DNA of 64,000 nucleotides from assembly GCA_027625915.1 (NCBI GenBank), contig JANTQA010000070.1, positions 6,391,001 to 6,455,000 on the forward strand. The letters run 5' to 3'. The DNA comes from Anaeramoeba flamelloides (taxonomy: Eukaryota > Metamonada > Anaeramoebidae). Positions 1 through 10,954 of the stretch are shown piece after piece. The number at the start of each line of letters is the position of its first letter. Position 1 is the first letter of the stretch. The translations under genes were made by a program, and so were the position numbers. Below the pieces are notes generated by a model that saw only the letters and a program-made list of their open reading frames with translations, made no database searches and had not been told where the DNA came from.

Positions 1-34
1 TTGAAAGTTTGTGCCTAAAAAGTGAAACTGACTG
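1..34. mobile_element. MITE-1 right-end fragment (Tc1/mariner type)
   Basis: The first 34 bases match the right terminal inverted repeat of the ~196-bp MITE-1 family seen whole elsewhere in this window; they end in GTGAAACTGACTG followed by TA. The TA at 35-36 is the expected target-site duplication. The element continues off the left edge. The DNA just beyond it is a LINE reverse-transcriptase remnant, so the MITE appears to have inserted into that LINE. Confidence 0.75.
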
Positions 35-36
35 TA

Positions 37-560
37 TAAAAAAGAAGTAATAGGAGTCTATCAAGGAGATCCTGTTTCTCTGTTAATGTTTGGTTATTTT
101 GGCCCTTTTTTAATTGAAGAAATTAAATATTTGATCCAATATGTTCTAATGTTTCCAGATGACTTAATTTTGATAAATGGAAGTGTCTGTATCAGAAATT
201 GACAAAAAAATGAAAATAATTTTTAAAATTATTCAAGTATATGTAATGAATCTAAATATTGATATAACCATAAAATCAAACCAATTATCAGTAATAAAAT
301 ATTAAGGAATTATTCTCTAAGAAAAAGAGAAATATTTGCAAAAAAACTTCTAAAAAAGTTAAAAATAGATTCAAAAAAATAAAGATGATTTTTCAGACAA
401 CAAAAATTAGCAAATGGGGTAAAATTACAAATGTATAAATTAATAGATATTAGTCAATTATTTTATTGGATTACTTAATTTTTAATCTAACTCAAAAAGA
501 TTTCAACTCATGATGGTGTTAGGATAAATAAAAAAGTCATAAAATTTTTAAACTAAATCT
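37..560 (+). mobile_element. Decayed LINE (non-LTR retrotransposon) reverse transcriptase fragment
   Basis: Frame 2 reads from about 43 to a stop at 200-202 and carries the non-LTR reverse-transcriptase signature: GVYQGDPVSLLMF at 53-91, a following helix with LIEEIKYLIQ, then MFPDDLILI, where FPDD at 152-163 replaces the catalytic (F/Y)ADD box. Downstream, frames shift several times but still give thumb-like fragments, such as LANGVKLQMYKLIDISQLFYW around 405-470. It is clearly dead: frameshifts and stops interrupt it, and Ala of the ADD box is changed. The 5' part of the element is cut off by the window edge and by the MITE. The fragment may extend to about 1130, but I cannot show this. Confidence 0.7.
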
Positions 561-1284
561 ACATTTTTTAAGGATAATCTATGAAACTGAAGAAAAAATT
601 GATCAAGTCTGAATTTTAATATATAAAAGAAGATAGAAACTAAAAAAGAAGTTAGAAATATTGAGTATTGGTCTTATATCCAAAAATTTAAAATTTTCAA
701 AAACAAGATAAAGACAATATTAATTGGAAAGCAGAAAACTTAAAATTATTAGAACTAAATCTAAAGCAATTTAGAGAAAGTTTGATAATAAATTGTTATG
801 GATGGAAATTTCAAGAATATTTAAAAATTATTAGAGATATTAAAAATATTAATTAAAAAAAAAACTAATGACAAATTATATATAAAATCGAAGGGCTCTA
901 CTTCCATTCTAAAATTATTAAATCTCAAAAATTATTATAATTTATATTCTCAAGTTTACGATAAGAAGCAAATAAAAACAAAACCTTACAAGTTATGTAA
1001 AAAAATTTTCAACTTAGAAATTGATTGAAGATATCGATCAATTTTTATAGATTTACCCATTCTATGAAAAAATCAAAAAAGTTGGATCATGGAATTAATC
1101 CAAATAAACAAAAATAATAACAATAATATCTTGTATATTATTCAAAATAAATACATATTATTTTTTCTTTGGTTTATGATATAGAAAATCATGATTCTTT
1201 ATTGATTTAATTTCTAAAACAAAAATTCAAGAAATTAGGGAAGTACCATCAATTGCCTTAGAGCGCATAAGTATTTTTTTATTT
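561..1284. other. Intergenic, probably LINE 3' debris
   Basis: There is no intact reading frame. Short Lys/Asn-rich open pieces on the plus strand continue the register of the upstream LINE remnant, but no motif can be named. Confidence 0.3.
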
Positions 1285-1790
1285 TTTGAAATGAAAAGTA
1301 AATTTAATAAATTTTCTTTTCATTTCAATAAGTAAAAAAAGCCTAAACCTGTTTTCCCAGAATCCAAAAGAATATACCAAAATCTAGGTTTTTGCTCAAT
1401 TCTTTTAAATTCTGGAAAACCTAACGTCAAGTGTCAATGTTTTCTTGATGTCTTCTGTTTTATTTTTGAAGTTTTCTAGGTTTTTTTTGAGGTCTTCTAT
1501 TTTATTTGTGAATTGTTCTAGGTTTTATTGAGGTTTTCTATTTTATTTCAAAAATATATTGATTTTCGTTAGGTTTTTTTTACTTTAGAAATAAACAGAA
1601 AATTTATTAAAATTTTCGGTTTATTTCTAAAAGTAAAAAAAAACTAACAAAAATCAATCGATTTTCCAAATTAACAAAAAACTCAAGAAAACCTAATGGC
1701 GGTTTTTATTAAATATCAGAAATATAACTGAAAATTAAATAAATTTTGGTTTTATTTCTCAAATTAAAAAAAACCTATCAACCATAAGAG
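1285..1790. repeat. Nest of short palindromic (hairpin) repeats
   Basis: There are several back-to-back palindromes. One around 1285-1345 has GAAATGAAAAG against CTTTTCATTTC. A 68-bp hairpin at 1352-1419 has ends TTTTCCCAGAATCCAAAAG and CTTTTAAATTCTGGAAAA. One around 1565-1650 is centred on AAATTTATTAAAATTT with flanking AGAAATAAACAG against CGGTTTATTTCT arms. The same units recur at 36.2-36.9 kb, and the 68-bp hairpin again at 49.7 kb, so this is a family rather than chance AT-rich symmetry. Confidence 0.6.
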
Positions 1791-2301
1791 GAAATTAATT
1801 TCTTCACTTCAAAATAACAAAAAAAAATCCGGTTATTATAGATTCATAATCATTAAAAAGTGAATTATTAATCAGATTTAAATATTATTTGTTCTTGAAT
1901 ACAAAAGGATATATTTTTTTTTCCAATTTATTATTTTAGGTGAGTAACAATTTTTGAAATGGGGTTTATTTGAACTTTTTCTTATAATTTACATCTGGAT
2001 TCTATATAATCAACAAAAAAAAAAATATTAGCACATCAATATCATTTTAAATATTTTATGTTAAACTTGATGATATCTGTTTCAATACGGGGGTGCTAGG
2101 GGATATATACATATACATACATACATACATACATATATATATATATAAACTCAGTCTTTAATTTATTTTGTTTCTTCCAATCAAATCTAAAAATAAATAA
2201 AAAATTTGTATTTAATTTATTTGTATAACAAATAATAATAAATAATAATAATAAAAGAAGATGAAAAAAAGAATGTAAAATTGTAATAATAAAAATTCAC
2301 A
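1791..2301. other. Intergenic with short tandem repeats
   Basis: No gene is seen. The stretch contains an (ATAC)n/(TA)n microsatellite at about 2107-2149 and an (AATAAT)n run near 2230-2260. It lies downstream of the flavodiiron-RGS gene and should hold its 3' UTR and poly(A) site. Confidence 0.6.
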
Positions 2302-5300
2302 TTATTTTTCATATTCTGATAATTGTACTTCTGATATTTCTCTGTTTAATAATTTTTTCATTGTGATCAATTTATAAGCAAAGTCGCTTTTAATAAATCT
2401 CGGGAAAGCGTCTCTGTTGAGAAGGCTAGTTATTTCGAACTGAGCATCATTAAAGATATCATTGAAAATTTTCTTATCTCTCATCAAGTCGGAAATTTTG
2501 ACTCTATTTTGATGGTTGATATTGATTTCTTGAGGAGATCCATATTTAATGAATTCGTTGTAGATATTTTTAGCGACATCTATTTGGTTTGGATGGCCAT
2601 TTTTCATTTTTTTAAAGTTTTCAATTTCTAACCAAAAATCCAAGTTTTCTTCCGAGAATTCATGCGCGAGAAATGTTCTAAATGATTCTATTCCGTTCTC
2701 CAAATGTATTAAAGAGCTTAAGTTTGGAATAATTGTTAAAGGGTCATTTTTCAATTTTTTCAAATTTTTTGAGTTTTCTAAATGGGAAAAATTTTGTTTT
2801 TTGATTCTGGAAATTTGGTTATGGTTAATCAGGCGTTTAACTGCAGATTTATAACTCGCGCGTGCAGCGATATATTTTTGCAAGTCGACAATTGTTGAAG
2901 TATTTTTCCCAACATAAATTGAGCCTACTAATTTTAGATCGATCCCGTTTTCGATTTCAAAAAACAATCTTAGATACTCCTGACCGTTTGAGGATTTGAC
3001 GTTTATTGACTCCAACTTTTTATCAAAAATGTTACCGACACAGAAAATATTATAGCCAAAGGCAAAGATGGAATAAGGGGGGACGGATCTTACATATTTG
3101 TTCTTTTTTGTTAAACAGTTGATTGAGGCAAGCCCCGCAATCTCGCCCGTTTTAACCGAATGGTTCCATGATTTATCCGAATACCCCTTATATTCGATGC
3201 AGTCGCCACACGCAAGGATATTTTTATCGCTAATGGAGCGCATTTGATCGTTCACTATGATGCCTCGGCCGCAACTTAACTTACATTTTTTTGCCAACGT
3301 TATTTCAGAATAGACACCCGAGGCGAAGATTATTAAATCGGCATAAATGTAATAGATTTCTTCTTCGCTTAAATGGATTGACTGGATGGCCAATCCTGGC
3401 GACGAATCATTGTCACGCGAGGAAAGATACTTTTTGCCCTTTTCAATAATCTTCATTTGATGAATTTTTTTATCTTTATTATTGACCAGAGACAAATCGC
3501 CTTGATCCAAAATCTTGATCATTTCATAGCCCAAAAACAATTTGATTTTATTCTTGATCAAGATTTTTTCAACGATCGAAGATCCCGTTTCATCAAGCCG
3601 ATTTGACGCAATTATTCGATGTGTTTCAAGCATGAATATTTTTTCAATGCCCAATTTTGATAAGGACTCTGCTGTTTCAATCCCCAAGGGACCACATCCT
3701 AGAATAATGGCGCTTTTGGAACTGTTAATCTTGATATAGGAATTAATTTCTGTAACATCGTCCAAAGTTCTTAGACCAAATATATTCAATTTTGTTGAAA
3801 TACCTTCATTTAAAATTTGATCGACTTTGGTTTTTTTTTTATTTCTGCCAAAAATGGTTTTAATTCTCGATAATTTTTCTTGTGGGATCCTTTGATTGGA
3901 ACCGACAGCTAAAATTAATTTGTCGTAATTTAGTTTTAATGAATTGCTTTTGACGAGATACTGTTCTTGATTTGAGCTGTTTTTTGAATTTTTATTTCTC
4001 GGCAATATTTTGATCATTTTTTTTTTTCTATTTATTTCTGTAACCACAGAATTTTTATAAAAAGTGATCTCATTTTTTTTGAGGTATTTCTTATCTAATA
4101 AAAAAAAATTCTTATCTTCACATTTGGAATAGTTTGATAGCACAGATGTGAGAGTTGGCCGGTAATAGGGCATTGAATTTTCTCCTGAAATTAACGTTAT
4201 CTTGGCATGAGAATTGTTTTGTCGTATCGCCTTTACTGCAGAGACACCTGCACCAGATGCGCCAACGACAACAATGTGCCCAGAATAAGTATTTGGCTCA
4301 TCGTCTTCATCCCATACTCTACTGAGGGAGTTATTACTGGAAGTTAATAGAGTATTTTTTTGTATCGTTGTGCCACTGGTATTGTTATTGTCAATTTTAA
4401 GTGTTGTTGTTGTTGTTCGTAATTCACCCTCTTCTTCACCCTCTATTTGACTTGTCTTGTTATGCTCTTGGTTAGCAAACCCAATGCATACAAAAACCTC
4501 TGGCCCTGCGCCGCATGCAGGGCAGTAATAATCCGGTGGTAAAACGGATTTGACGATTTCGTTGCAGATCAGGCATTTCCATAGCTTTAATCTTCCATCT
4601 TTGATAAAGGAATTTTTATTATCATATTGAGACTTGTTAAATTTAGATAATCGTTTATTTGAAACTTTGGAGATCTCCATTTCATCGGAACGCAAATATT
4701 TTGATAATTTCAATTTCAATTTTCTAATTTTAAATTCAAACTCTTCGTCAATTTGCTTAACACCCAAGATAATTTTTGAAAATTTTGCACCCCATTTCCT
4801 GCATCGAGTAAAATCTTCCTTTGTTGAACGGAATTGCACGCGCAATGGCCTTACGACTTGCATTCTGCATTGGATCATTCGAAATGTCAAATTTTCAGTC
4901 GCCTCGCCAGACCACCCAAAGGATCCGAACGCACCCCCAATGAGACTGTTTCCATGTAGCCATGGGTTTAAATGGATTGCAATTTGTGAAACGTGTGGAA
5001 CAACATCCCCAAGAATTGTGGGGCTTCCTAATAGCAACCCTTTGCATGTTTCCAATTCCTTTAAAATGCGGCTGATCGTGTTCTTCGGGTTAAAAATGTC
5101 CATCGTAAGCGTTTTAACTGCACCCTCGTTGACGGACTCAAGCCCAATTTTGATTTCTTTTGCCATTTCTTCGGTGAAACCATGACTAGACCCATAGATA
5201 ATCAATACCTTATTTTCTTTTGGAGTTGGGGTTGATAATTCTGTATAACATTTGATCGATGTTTGAATATGATCACCTCTAATAATTGGACCATGCGAAC

Positions 5301-5642
5301 AACAAATCACATCATATTTTAAATTTTTGATTTGTTGCAAAAATTTTTGAATATATTTTTTAAACGGTCCCATAATGAAATTAAAATATTCAATCTGCGC
5401 TTTTCTTAGACTTTGTTTTTTATTTTTATCAGTAATTAAATCACTAAAAATTTCATCATCACCATAATGCGTTCCAAAGACATCACAGCAAAATAATGCT
5501 TTTAATTCTTCACAGTAACTAAAAATTGTATCAGGCCAATGTCTAATATTAAATATAATTTTGTTTTTTTTTTATTTTTTATTTTTTTTTTTTTTTTGGA
5601 ATAAAAAATAATTTGTTATTAATGTTTTATTTACCTTTGTTT

Positions 5643-5674
<32 letters not shown>

Positions 5675-8600
5675 GGTTGTTTTATTTATAATTCTTTATT
5701 TTAGTGTTTCGATTTCAATTTAAACGATAAATGATTGGGAATATAAAAATAAACGAATTTAACAAATGAAAAACATAATTTTTTTTAACATTTTTTAGTT
5801 TTTATTCTTTGATAAATACCCTTGTTTCCAACTTTAAAAGCTTTATAGAATGTAATGGATTGGATTAAATAATAATCATTCATTCAAGCAGAGAATATTT
5901 TGATGTGGATGCAAGTGTGAAGATGTATTTTGTATTCTTTTTTTCTTTTAAGGAGGGTAAAACCAAAATCATTCTCAATAGTGCAGTGAACCTACGAGAA
6001 GATGATTTACAATACAAAGTCAATTTATGTTTTTAGTTTTTTTTTTTTTGTCTATTGTTATTTAAAAAGATAGTTTCATAAATAAGAACCAGTATGTCAT
6101 CGAGGGTTGAGTTGGATGTGAAATTAATTCAAAAAATATTTCCTATCACAATTATTCAATTTTTACTTATTGATTTATGGTATAACTATTTCTAATATTA
6201 GTAGAGTGCCCATACTCTTTTGAAAACATAACCTATGTTTAATTTGGTTATTATTGATTGTTTTCAAATATTAAACAATAATATTGAGTGAAAAGGTAAA
6301 AAATAATAATCGTTGTCTCTTATGTTTTTGGTTTATTTTCAAAGAAATTAATAATCAAATAAAAAATATCATTCGGTAAATAGAAGGATGAGATTTTTCA
6401 TTAAAAGTTGATTCAAATGTGATTCGCGATCATTTAACATTAAAACTAAAACAATGTATTATTGTGTTATCAAACTTTTTGTGTTTTTAATAATTTAGAT
6501 TTGTTTCAATGTTTTTTATGAATTTAAAAAAACATCAAAAAGTTGTAGATTTATCTCTTTAGTTGGATTTCTTAAATCATTGAAATAAAACCTTTCAACT
6601 CAACAAAATGGATATTTTTCTAAAACTTTTTTTTTTTTCAAAAAGTTCATCTTTATAAATGAAAATAAAATTATTGTCAGAACGCGTAAAAATTAGCACC
6701 AAAAAAGTAAATTTTTTTTTAAAAAGTAACCCTTTTTTTAGGTGAATTTCAACCTGTGAAACCAAATTCTTAATAGTTCTAATTTAAATACTTTTCAAAA
6801 ATTGTGTAATTTGAATTTAATTGGAAGTAGACTTTTGAACACAGAATTGATTTATCTCAATGAATGGATCAATATATTGTATTTAATGAAAGTATAAAAA
6901 TAACATTTTTTTTCACGAGATTACGTTTTGGCGTTTAAATAATTATTTAACCCTAATAAGTTTCATCCAGATGATTTTAAAAAGACTTTCAAAAGGTAAT
7001 AAAATAATTTTTAATTGAATTTCTCCTACTTTTTACGTCTTTCAATCGAATAATGGAAATGTATTCACAAGAACACAGCCAATGAATTCAAATAATAAAT
7101 TTTTGTCTCATTATTATTCTTATTCAAAAGAAAAGACTAAAATAAAACCCGAAGGTTTTGAAATTTTCTTTTTCAAGAATGAAATTCCAGAAATTGTTTT
7201 TTTGTAGAAAAAAGATGTTTAAATTTAAAGAATCTTCACTAATTATTTGAAGCTAAACAATTGTTTCAGTGACTTAAAAAATATCTACAATTATTACACA
7301 ATTTTGTCAAGTTTTTGTTACTTTTTTCATTGTATTTTTTACACTTTTTTTTGTCAAGAATTACATTTAATCTTTTGGTAGCTTCATAATTCTTTTTTAA
7401 AAATTATTTTAAGAAGCCTATTTCTCATTTGTATATTGCTATCCATTTAATATGTGTTTCTTTTATTTATACAGCAAGCCAATATTTTGGCTCCAATTAT
7501 TGTGAATAAAATGATTTAGTTAAGGGACTAGTAAACTAAAAAAAAAATCTTCTATTAAATTTAATAGTAAATTTAAAAAACATTTACCTCATCTTGAAAT
7601 TGGAAAAAAGAAATAAAAATCTGATTACAACAAAACCAAACTTACTTTCAAGAAAATGTTCAGAAGTGAATTATTGTATTTTAAAAGTTTGATCAATTTT
7701 TCCTATTTTTGAAAAGTTCAAAATACAACATATTTTCAAATTATTTCATAAAATAAATATTTTCTTTAGAATAAAAAAGGAATCGTATTGTCTATTTGAG
7801 AAAGTGTACAAAAATACACTTTAAAAATTAAACCACAAAGTTTTGAAATAACTCTATAAAAAATCTATTTAATTTCAAAAAAAATTACAATAATTATTTT
7901 AACTTGAAAAAAATATAATTTTTTGATTCAAAGAACAGTCCATATCAATTTTTTCTTTTTTTTTGAATAAAAATATACGAGAAAAAAAACCAAACCATTA
8001 AATTCAAAATTCTCCCCAAAATACATTTTTTAAAAGCTTTAAAATTCAACTTATAATATAAAGAAATACTTTTAAAATTGATTATTTTTAATCAATAATT
8101 AATAACCCAATCTTAATTATTTTAGTGGGTAGTAAGAACTCAAAGATTAAAAATATCAATAGGCTTTATTATTATTTCTCACATTTTTTTTTAATATTTT
8201 GCTACAAACAAAATTAAACTAAATTCCAAAAACTTGTATATAGTTTAAGCAGTTGAAAGAATAACAATACCACATTTTACATTCAATTTGGAAATAATTT
8301 GAATTTTACAAACTATTTCATTTTTTGTCTTTTTTGTTTTTTGTTTTCATTTCCTTTTTTCCAGTAACTAAATTTATTTCATTAGATCTGGAAATTTTTT
8401 TCGATAATGGATAGAAGAATGGTTAAAGTTGAATTTGTTAAAGAGAAAAATCACATACAATTGGCTGATGATATCTTATCATTTTATCTATCAATAAATG
8501 TTGGTGAAATTTCAACAAATTTACCAATACAATTTTTTATTTGGCTCCTTTCATTATTTTGGACACACATAGATTTTTATTTTGTTTTATATTTTTTTCT

Positions 8601-10035
8601 TTTGTTTGGATAAAAATGATTATATATAAAAACATTAATAATATGACACTTAAATGTGGTTTAATATTAGGTTTGGGAAAATAAAACGAATTGTGATTTT
8701 ATTTTTCTATTTTTGATTTTGGGTTTGTACAAATTTTTGGAATGAGGTTTAATACAAATTAATAATTAAAAAATGGTGTTAAAAAAAATAACAAACAATT
8801 AAAAATTATTCAAAATAATAATTCGAATAAAAAATCATAATAATTATCAAATATCTTATTTAAATACAACAGTTGGTTGTTTATACTCTTAATATTTGAA
8901 AAAAATATTTCCTTATCTTTTAAATTTCTCGAAATTTAATGAATATTTATGAATAAAATAAATTTTCAATTTTTTTGGATCTTCAAGGATTCAATATTTG
9001 ATTTATTTTTCTTGTATTTTTAAAATAAGAATAAAGTTTCAAGGTTATTTTTTTATACAAACTCTCCGAAATTGACTCAAAGTGATATTTCATTTAAATA
9101 AAAAGGGTTTTTGCAAATTTTTGTTTTTCTTTTTTCGATCCAAAAATTCAAACAAAAATAGGATCCAGATGTTTTGACTGTAAAGTAATTTTGGAAAAAT
9201 GAACTCTTTTCAAAAAAGATAACTCATTTCATTAAGGTTGACAAATGAGTTTGTTTATAAAGTTTAATTGTGCCCTTGTGAAAATAAGTTACTCGATTAA
9301 CATTGGGATTAAAAATAAAGAAGATTTACTAGTTCCTTAAGAGATAATTTGGTCCTTATGAGATCAAGACTATTTATTATATTATGGAGTGTATTATTGT
9401 TGGCCATTTCTGTGGAAATAGGTGCTGGTTTTCAAACCGCCGGGTTGTCTTGAAAATGGTCATTCAATTTTGAAGCAATTTTTGTTTTTGATCCAACAAC
9501 ATGTTCAAAAAAATACAAAAGAAAGTATCAAAAATCGAAATACAAAATGAAGATGGGAATCTTACAGAAAAGGGCTTGATTGAAATCTTAAACTGTAGCC
9601 ACCTAAACGAAGAACAAAGTTTTCTGCAATTTCCAAGAACTTTACATCATGGTTAATGATTCTTTTCAAATTCTCGATCCCAACAGAAGAAGCAAGTATT
9701 GTAATCTTTGGGAACCTTCGAAGGAATTGCTTGAAATACTTTACAAGCACGTGATCAGGCTCTGTGTGATGAAAAACGAGATAATCTATCGTTTCTTTTT
9801 CAGTGAGAACACTATTAAGCCGGTTCATTAATTGCTCAAAGGAATCCTTTGTATCTCGCACAAGCTCTATCAAACAATTTTTTTTTTTCCCTTTGATTAA
9901 ATAGCTGTTGTAAGTGGTACCATGATCCAAGTGCATAATAATGTCAAAGATTTTCCTCTTTGGATCGGAAGCACCTACATAATAAAAATTTTCTTTAATT
10001 TTGATCGCACCTTTGGTAGTTTGTGGGTTTGTCAT
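2302..10035 (-). CDS. Flavodiiron-flavodoxin-rubredoxin-NADH:rubredoxin oxidoreductase-RGS fusion
   Basis: Predicted 1236-residue oxygen/NO reductase carrying its own electron chain. It has two exons, 9566-10035 and 2302-5542; the donor is GTAAGA and the acceptor TTAG. The join restores Leu157-His158 of the SPFLHWPD motif, which is strong proof of the splice. All seven diiron ligands are visible: H90, E92, D94, H95, H158, D177, H240. Next comes a flavodoxin FMN domain (about 268-415; GSSHGFTEEMA, GSPT, GSFGWSG). A short rubrerythrin-type rubredoxin follows with C480, C483, C497 and C500. The NADH:rubredoxin oxidoreductase spans about 579-1063 (FAD GASGAG at 584, NAD GCGPLG at 772, CGDC at 935). 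This order is the class-D flavodiiron layout known from Trichomonas. Residues about 1100-1222 form an RGS domain (SEENLDFWLEIENFK), which I do not know from any flavodiiron protein. Likely role: cytosolic O2/NO detoxification, with GTPase-activating activity on a G-alpha subunit inferred. Confidence 0.92.
7520..9340. mobile_element. Repeat R1, copy A: DNA-transposon-like element with terminal inverted repeats
   Basis: The left end, TTAAGGGACTAGTAAACT, is mirrored by the right end, whose reverse complement is TTAAGGAACTAGTAAATC. Internal sequence matches copy B at 47.8-49.5 kb over most of its length, for example TCTTGAAATTG near 7594 and ATCTTCAAGGATTCAA near 8980. Copy A carries about 0.55 kb of extra DNA (roughly 8240-8800) missing from copy B. 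No transposase is visible, so it is non-autonomous or decayed. It sits inside an intron, ending about 225 bp from the splice donor. Confidence 0.7.
8330..8790 (+). repeat. Repeat R6, copy A, with a 68-codon reading frame
   Basis: This segment is the extra DNA inside R1 copy A and is similar to 12890-13200; both contain CATTTTGGACACA-like and TTTTGATTTTGGGT stretches in the same order and spacing. An ATG at 8407 opens a 68-codon frame (MDRRMVKVEFVKEKNHIQLA...) that becomes hydrophobic and ends at 8613. The counterpart at 12.9 kb does not keep the frame, so I treat it as repeat-borne rather than as a proven gene. Confidence 0.5.
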
Positions 10036-10954
10036 TTACAAAGAGAGAATACGAAATTAAACAAATTAGAATCTGTTTTCTTTGTTAGTGTATGAACAAA
10101 AAAAAAAAAAAATGATAAAACGGTGAAAAAAAAAAAAATGATCTATTCCACACTTTTTTTAAGACCAGTAAAGCAATAAATTTGTTGACCAAATGATGTT
10201 TTTTTAAATTTCTTCTCAGTCAACATTTGGAAACAAAGAAATTCCTTTTTTTACTTGAAAAGGATTTTTTAACCTCTAACTGTTTTTTTTACATTTGTTT
10301 TTTACAGGAAAAAGGTCTCAAGAAAGTTTTTCAATAAATTGAGATTCCATTCTTTGTATTGTGTCGATTAATTTAGGTATTTTAAATTCAGTTTGTATTG
10401 CTCATATACTTGTTAGGATTTGGTTTTGTTTGAGTATTCATGAGAGGCAATTTTTCGAATTTAAAATTAAATTTGTCTTTCAAGTAACATAAGGTAGATT
10501 CTATTTGGACCAAGGTACCTGAAGGAAAAGTACAAAAAAAATCTTCTTTTTGTTTTGTTCCTGTTGACAAAAAAAAAAATACACAAAATTTTCCAAAAAG
10601 TTTGACTTTTGAAAATAGAAAATTAATTCAAAAGGAAATTTATATTTTGGAGAATGAAACTTGAAATAATTCAATTATTCTTCACTTCATTTTTTCGTTA
10701 TTCAACAAAAGGTAATTTGAAATCTAAAAGTGATAAAATTTTAGATAATAGTTTTTTTCAATTTTTAAAAAATCCCTTTCATTTCACGTTTTATGTTCTA
10801 CCGAACAAAACCAATCTATAAGATTAAAAAGATTCAAATAAATAAAACATAAGTTTGGCTAAAGTATACCAGACATATTAATTTGTTGTTTCTCTTTGTC
10901 AAAAGAAAATGAAAATTTTCACCTATTTTTTGTTAAATGTTTAGTGTCACCATA
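10036..10954. other. Upstream region of the flavodiiron-RGS gene; no gene seen
   Basis: This interval should hold the minus-strand promoter. A-runs lie at about 10098-10138. One 60-codon minus-strand frame (10388-10570) starts only with TTG, has no recognisable motif, and is not called. Confidence 0.5.

Larger units (their letters stand above)
5543..9565 (-). other. 4,023-bp intron of the flavodiiron-RGS gene
   Basis: The boundaries are GTAAGA at 9565-9560 and TTAG ending at 5543; joining the flanks keeps the frame and the family motif. The intron is far longer than the other introns proposed here (380 and 59 bp). It holds homopolymer T runs near the acceptor (5567-5597, 5646-5674), the ~1.8-kb inverted-repeat element at 7520-9340, and two short plus-strand open stretches: 5868-6034 (reading EGKTKIILNSAVNLREDDLQ) and 6094-6195 (reading MSSRVELDVKLIQKIF). 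Those stretches look like old coding fragments, but I cannot assign them. Confidence 0.85.

Noticed and set aside
2302-5373. Treating the exon-2 Met at 5373 as a true gene start
   Set aside because: It would remove four diiron ligands and the HWPD motif; the upstream 213 residues are supplied by exon 1 and the start of exon 2.
9405-9480. GC-richer patch with a small hairpin (AACCGCCGGGTT) near the flavodiiron splice donor, considered as a snRNA/snoRNA
   Set aside because: No box motifs or Sm-like site that I can identify; the hairpin is short.
10388-10570. 60-codon minus-strand frame upstream of the flavodiiron gene
   Set aside because: Starts only at TTG, has no motif, and sits in the expected promoter region.
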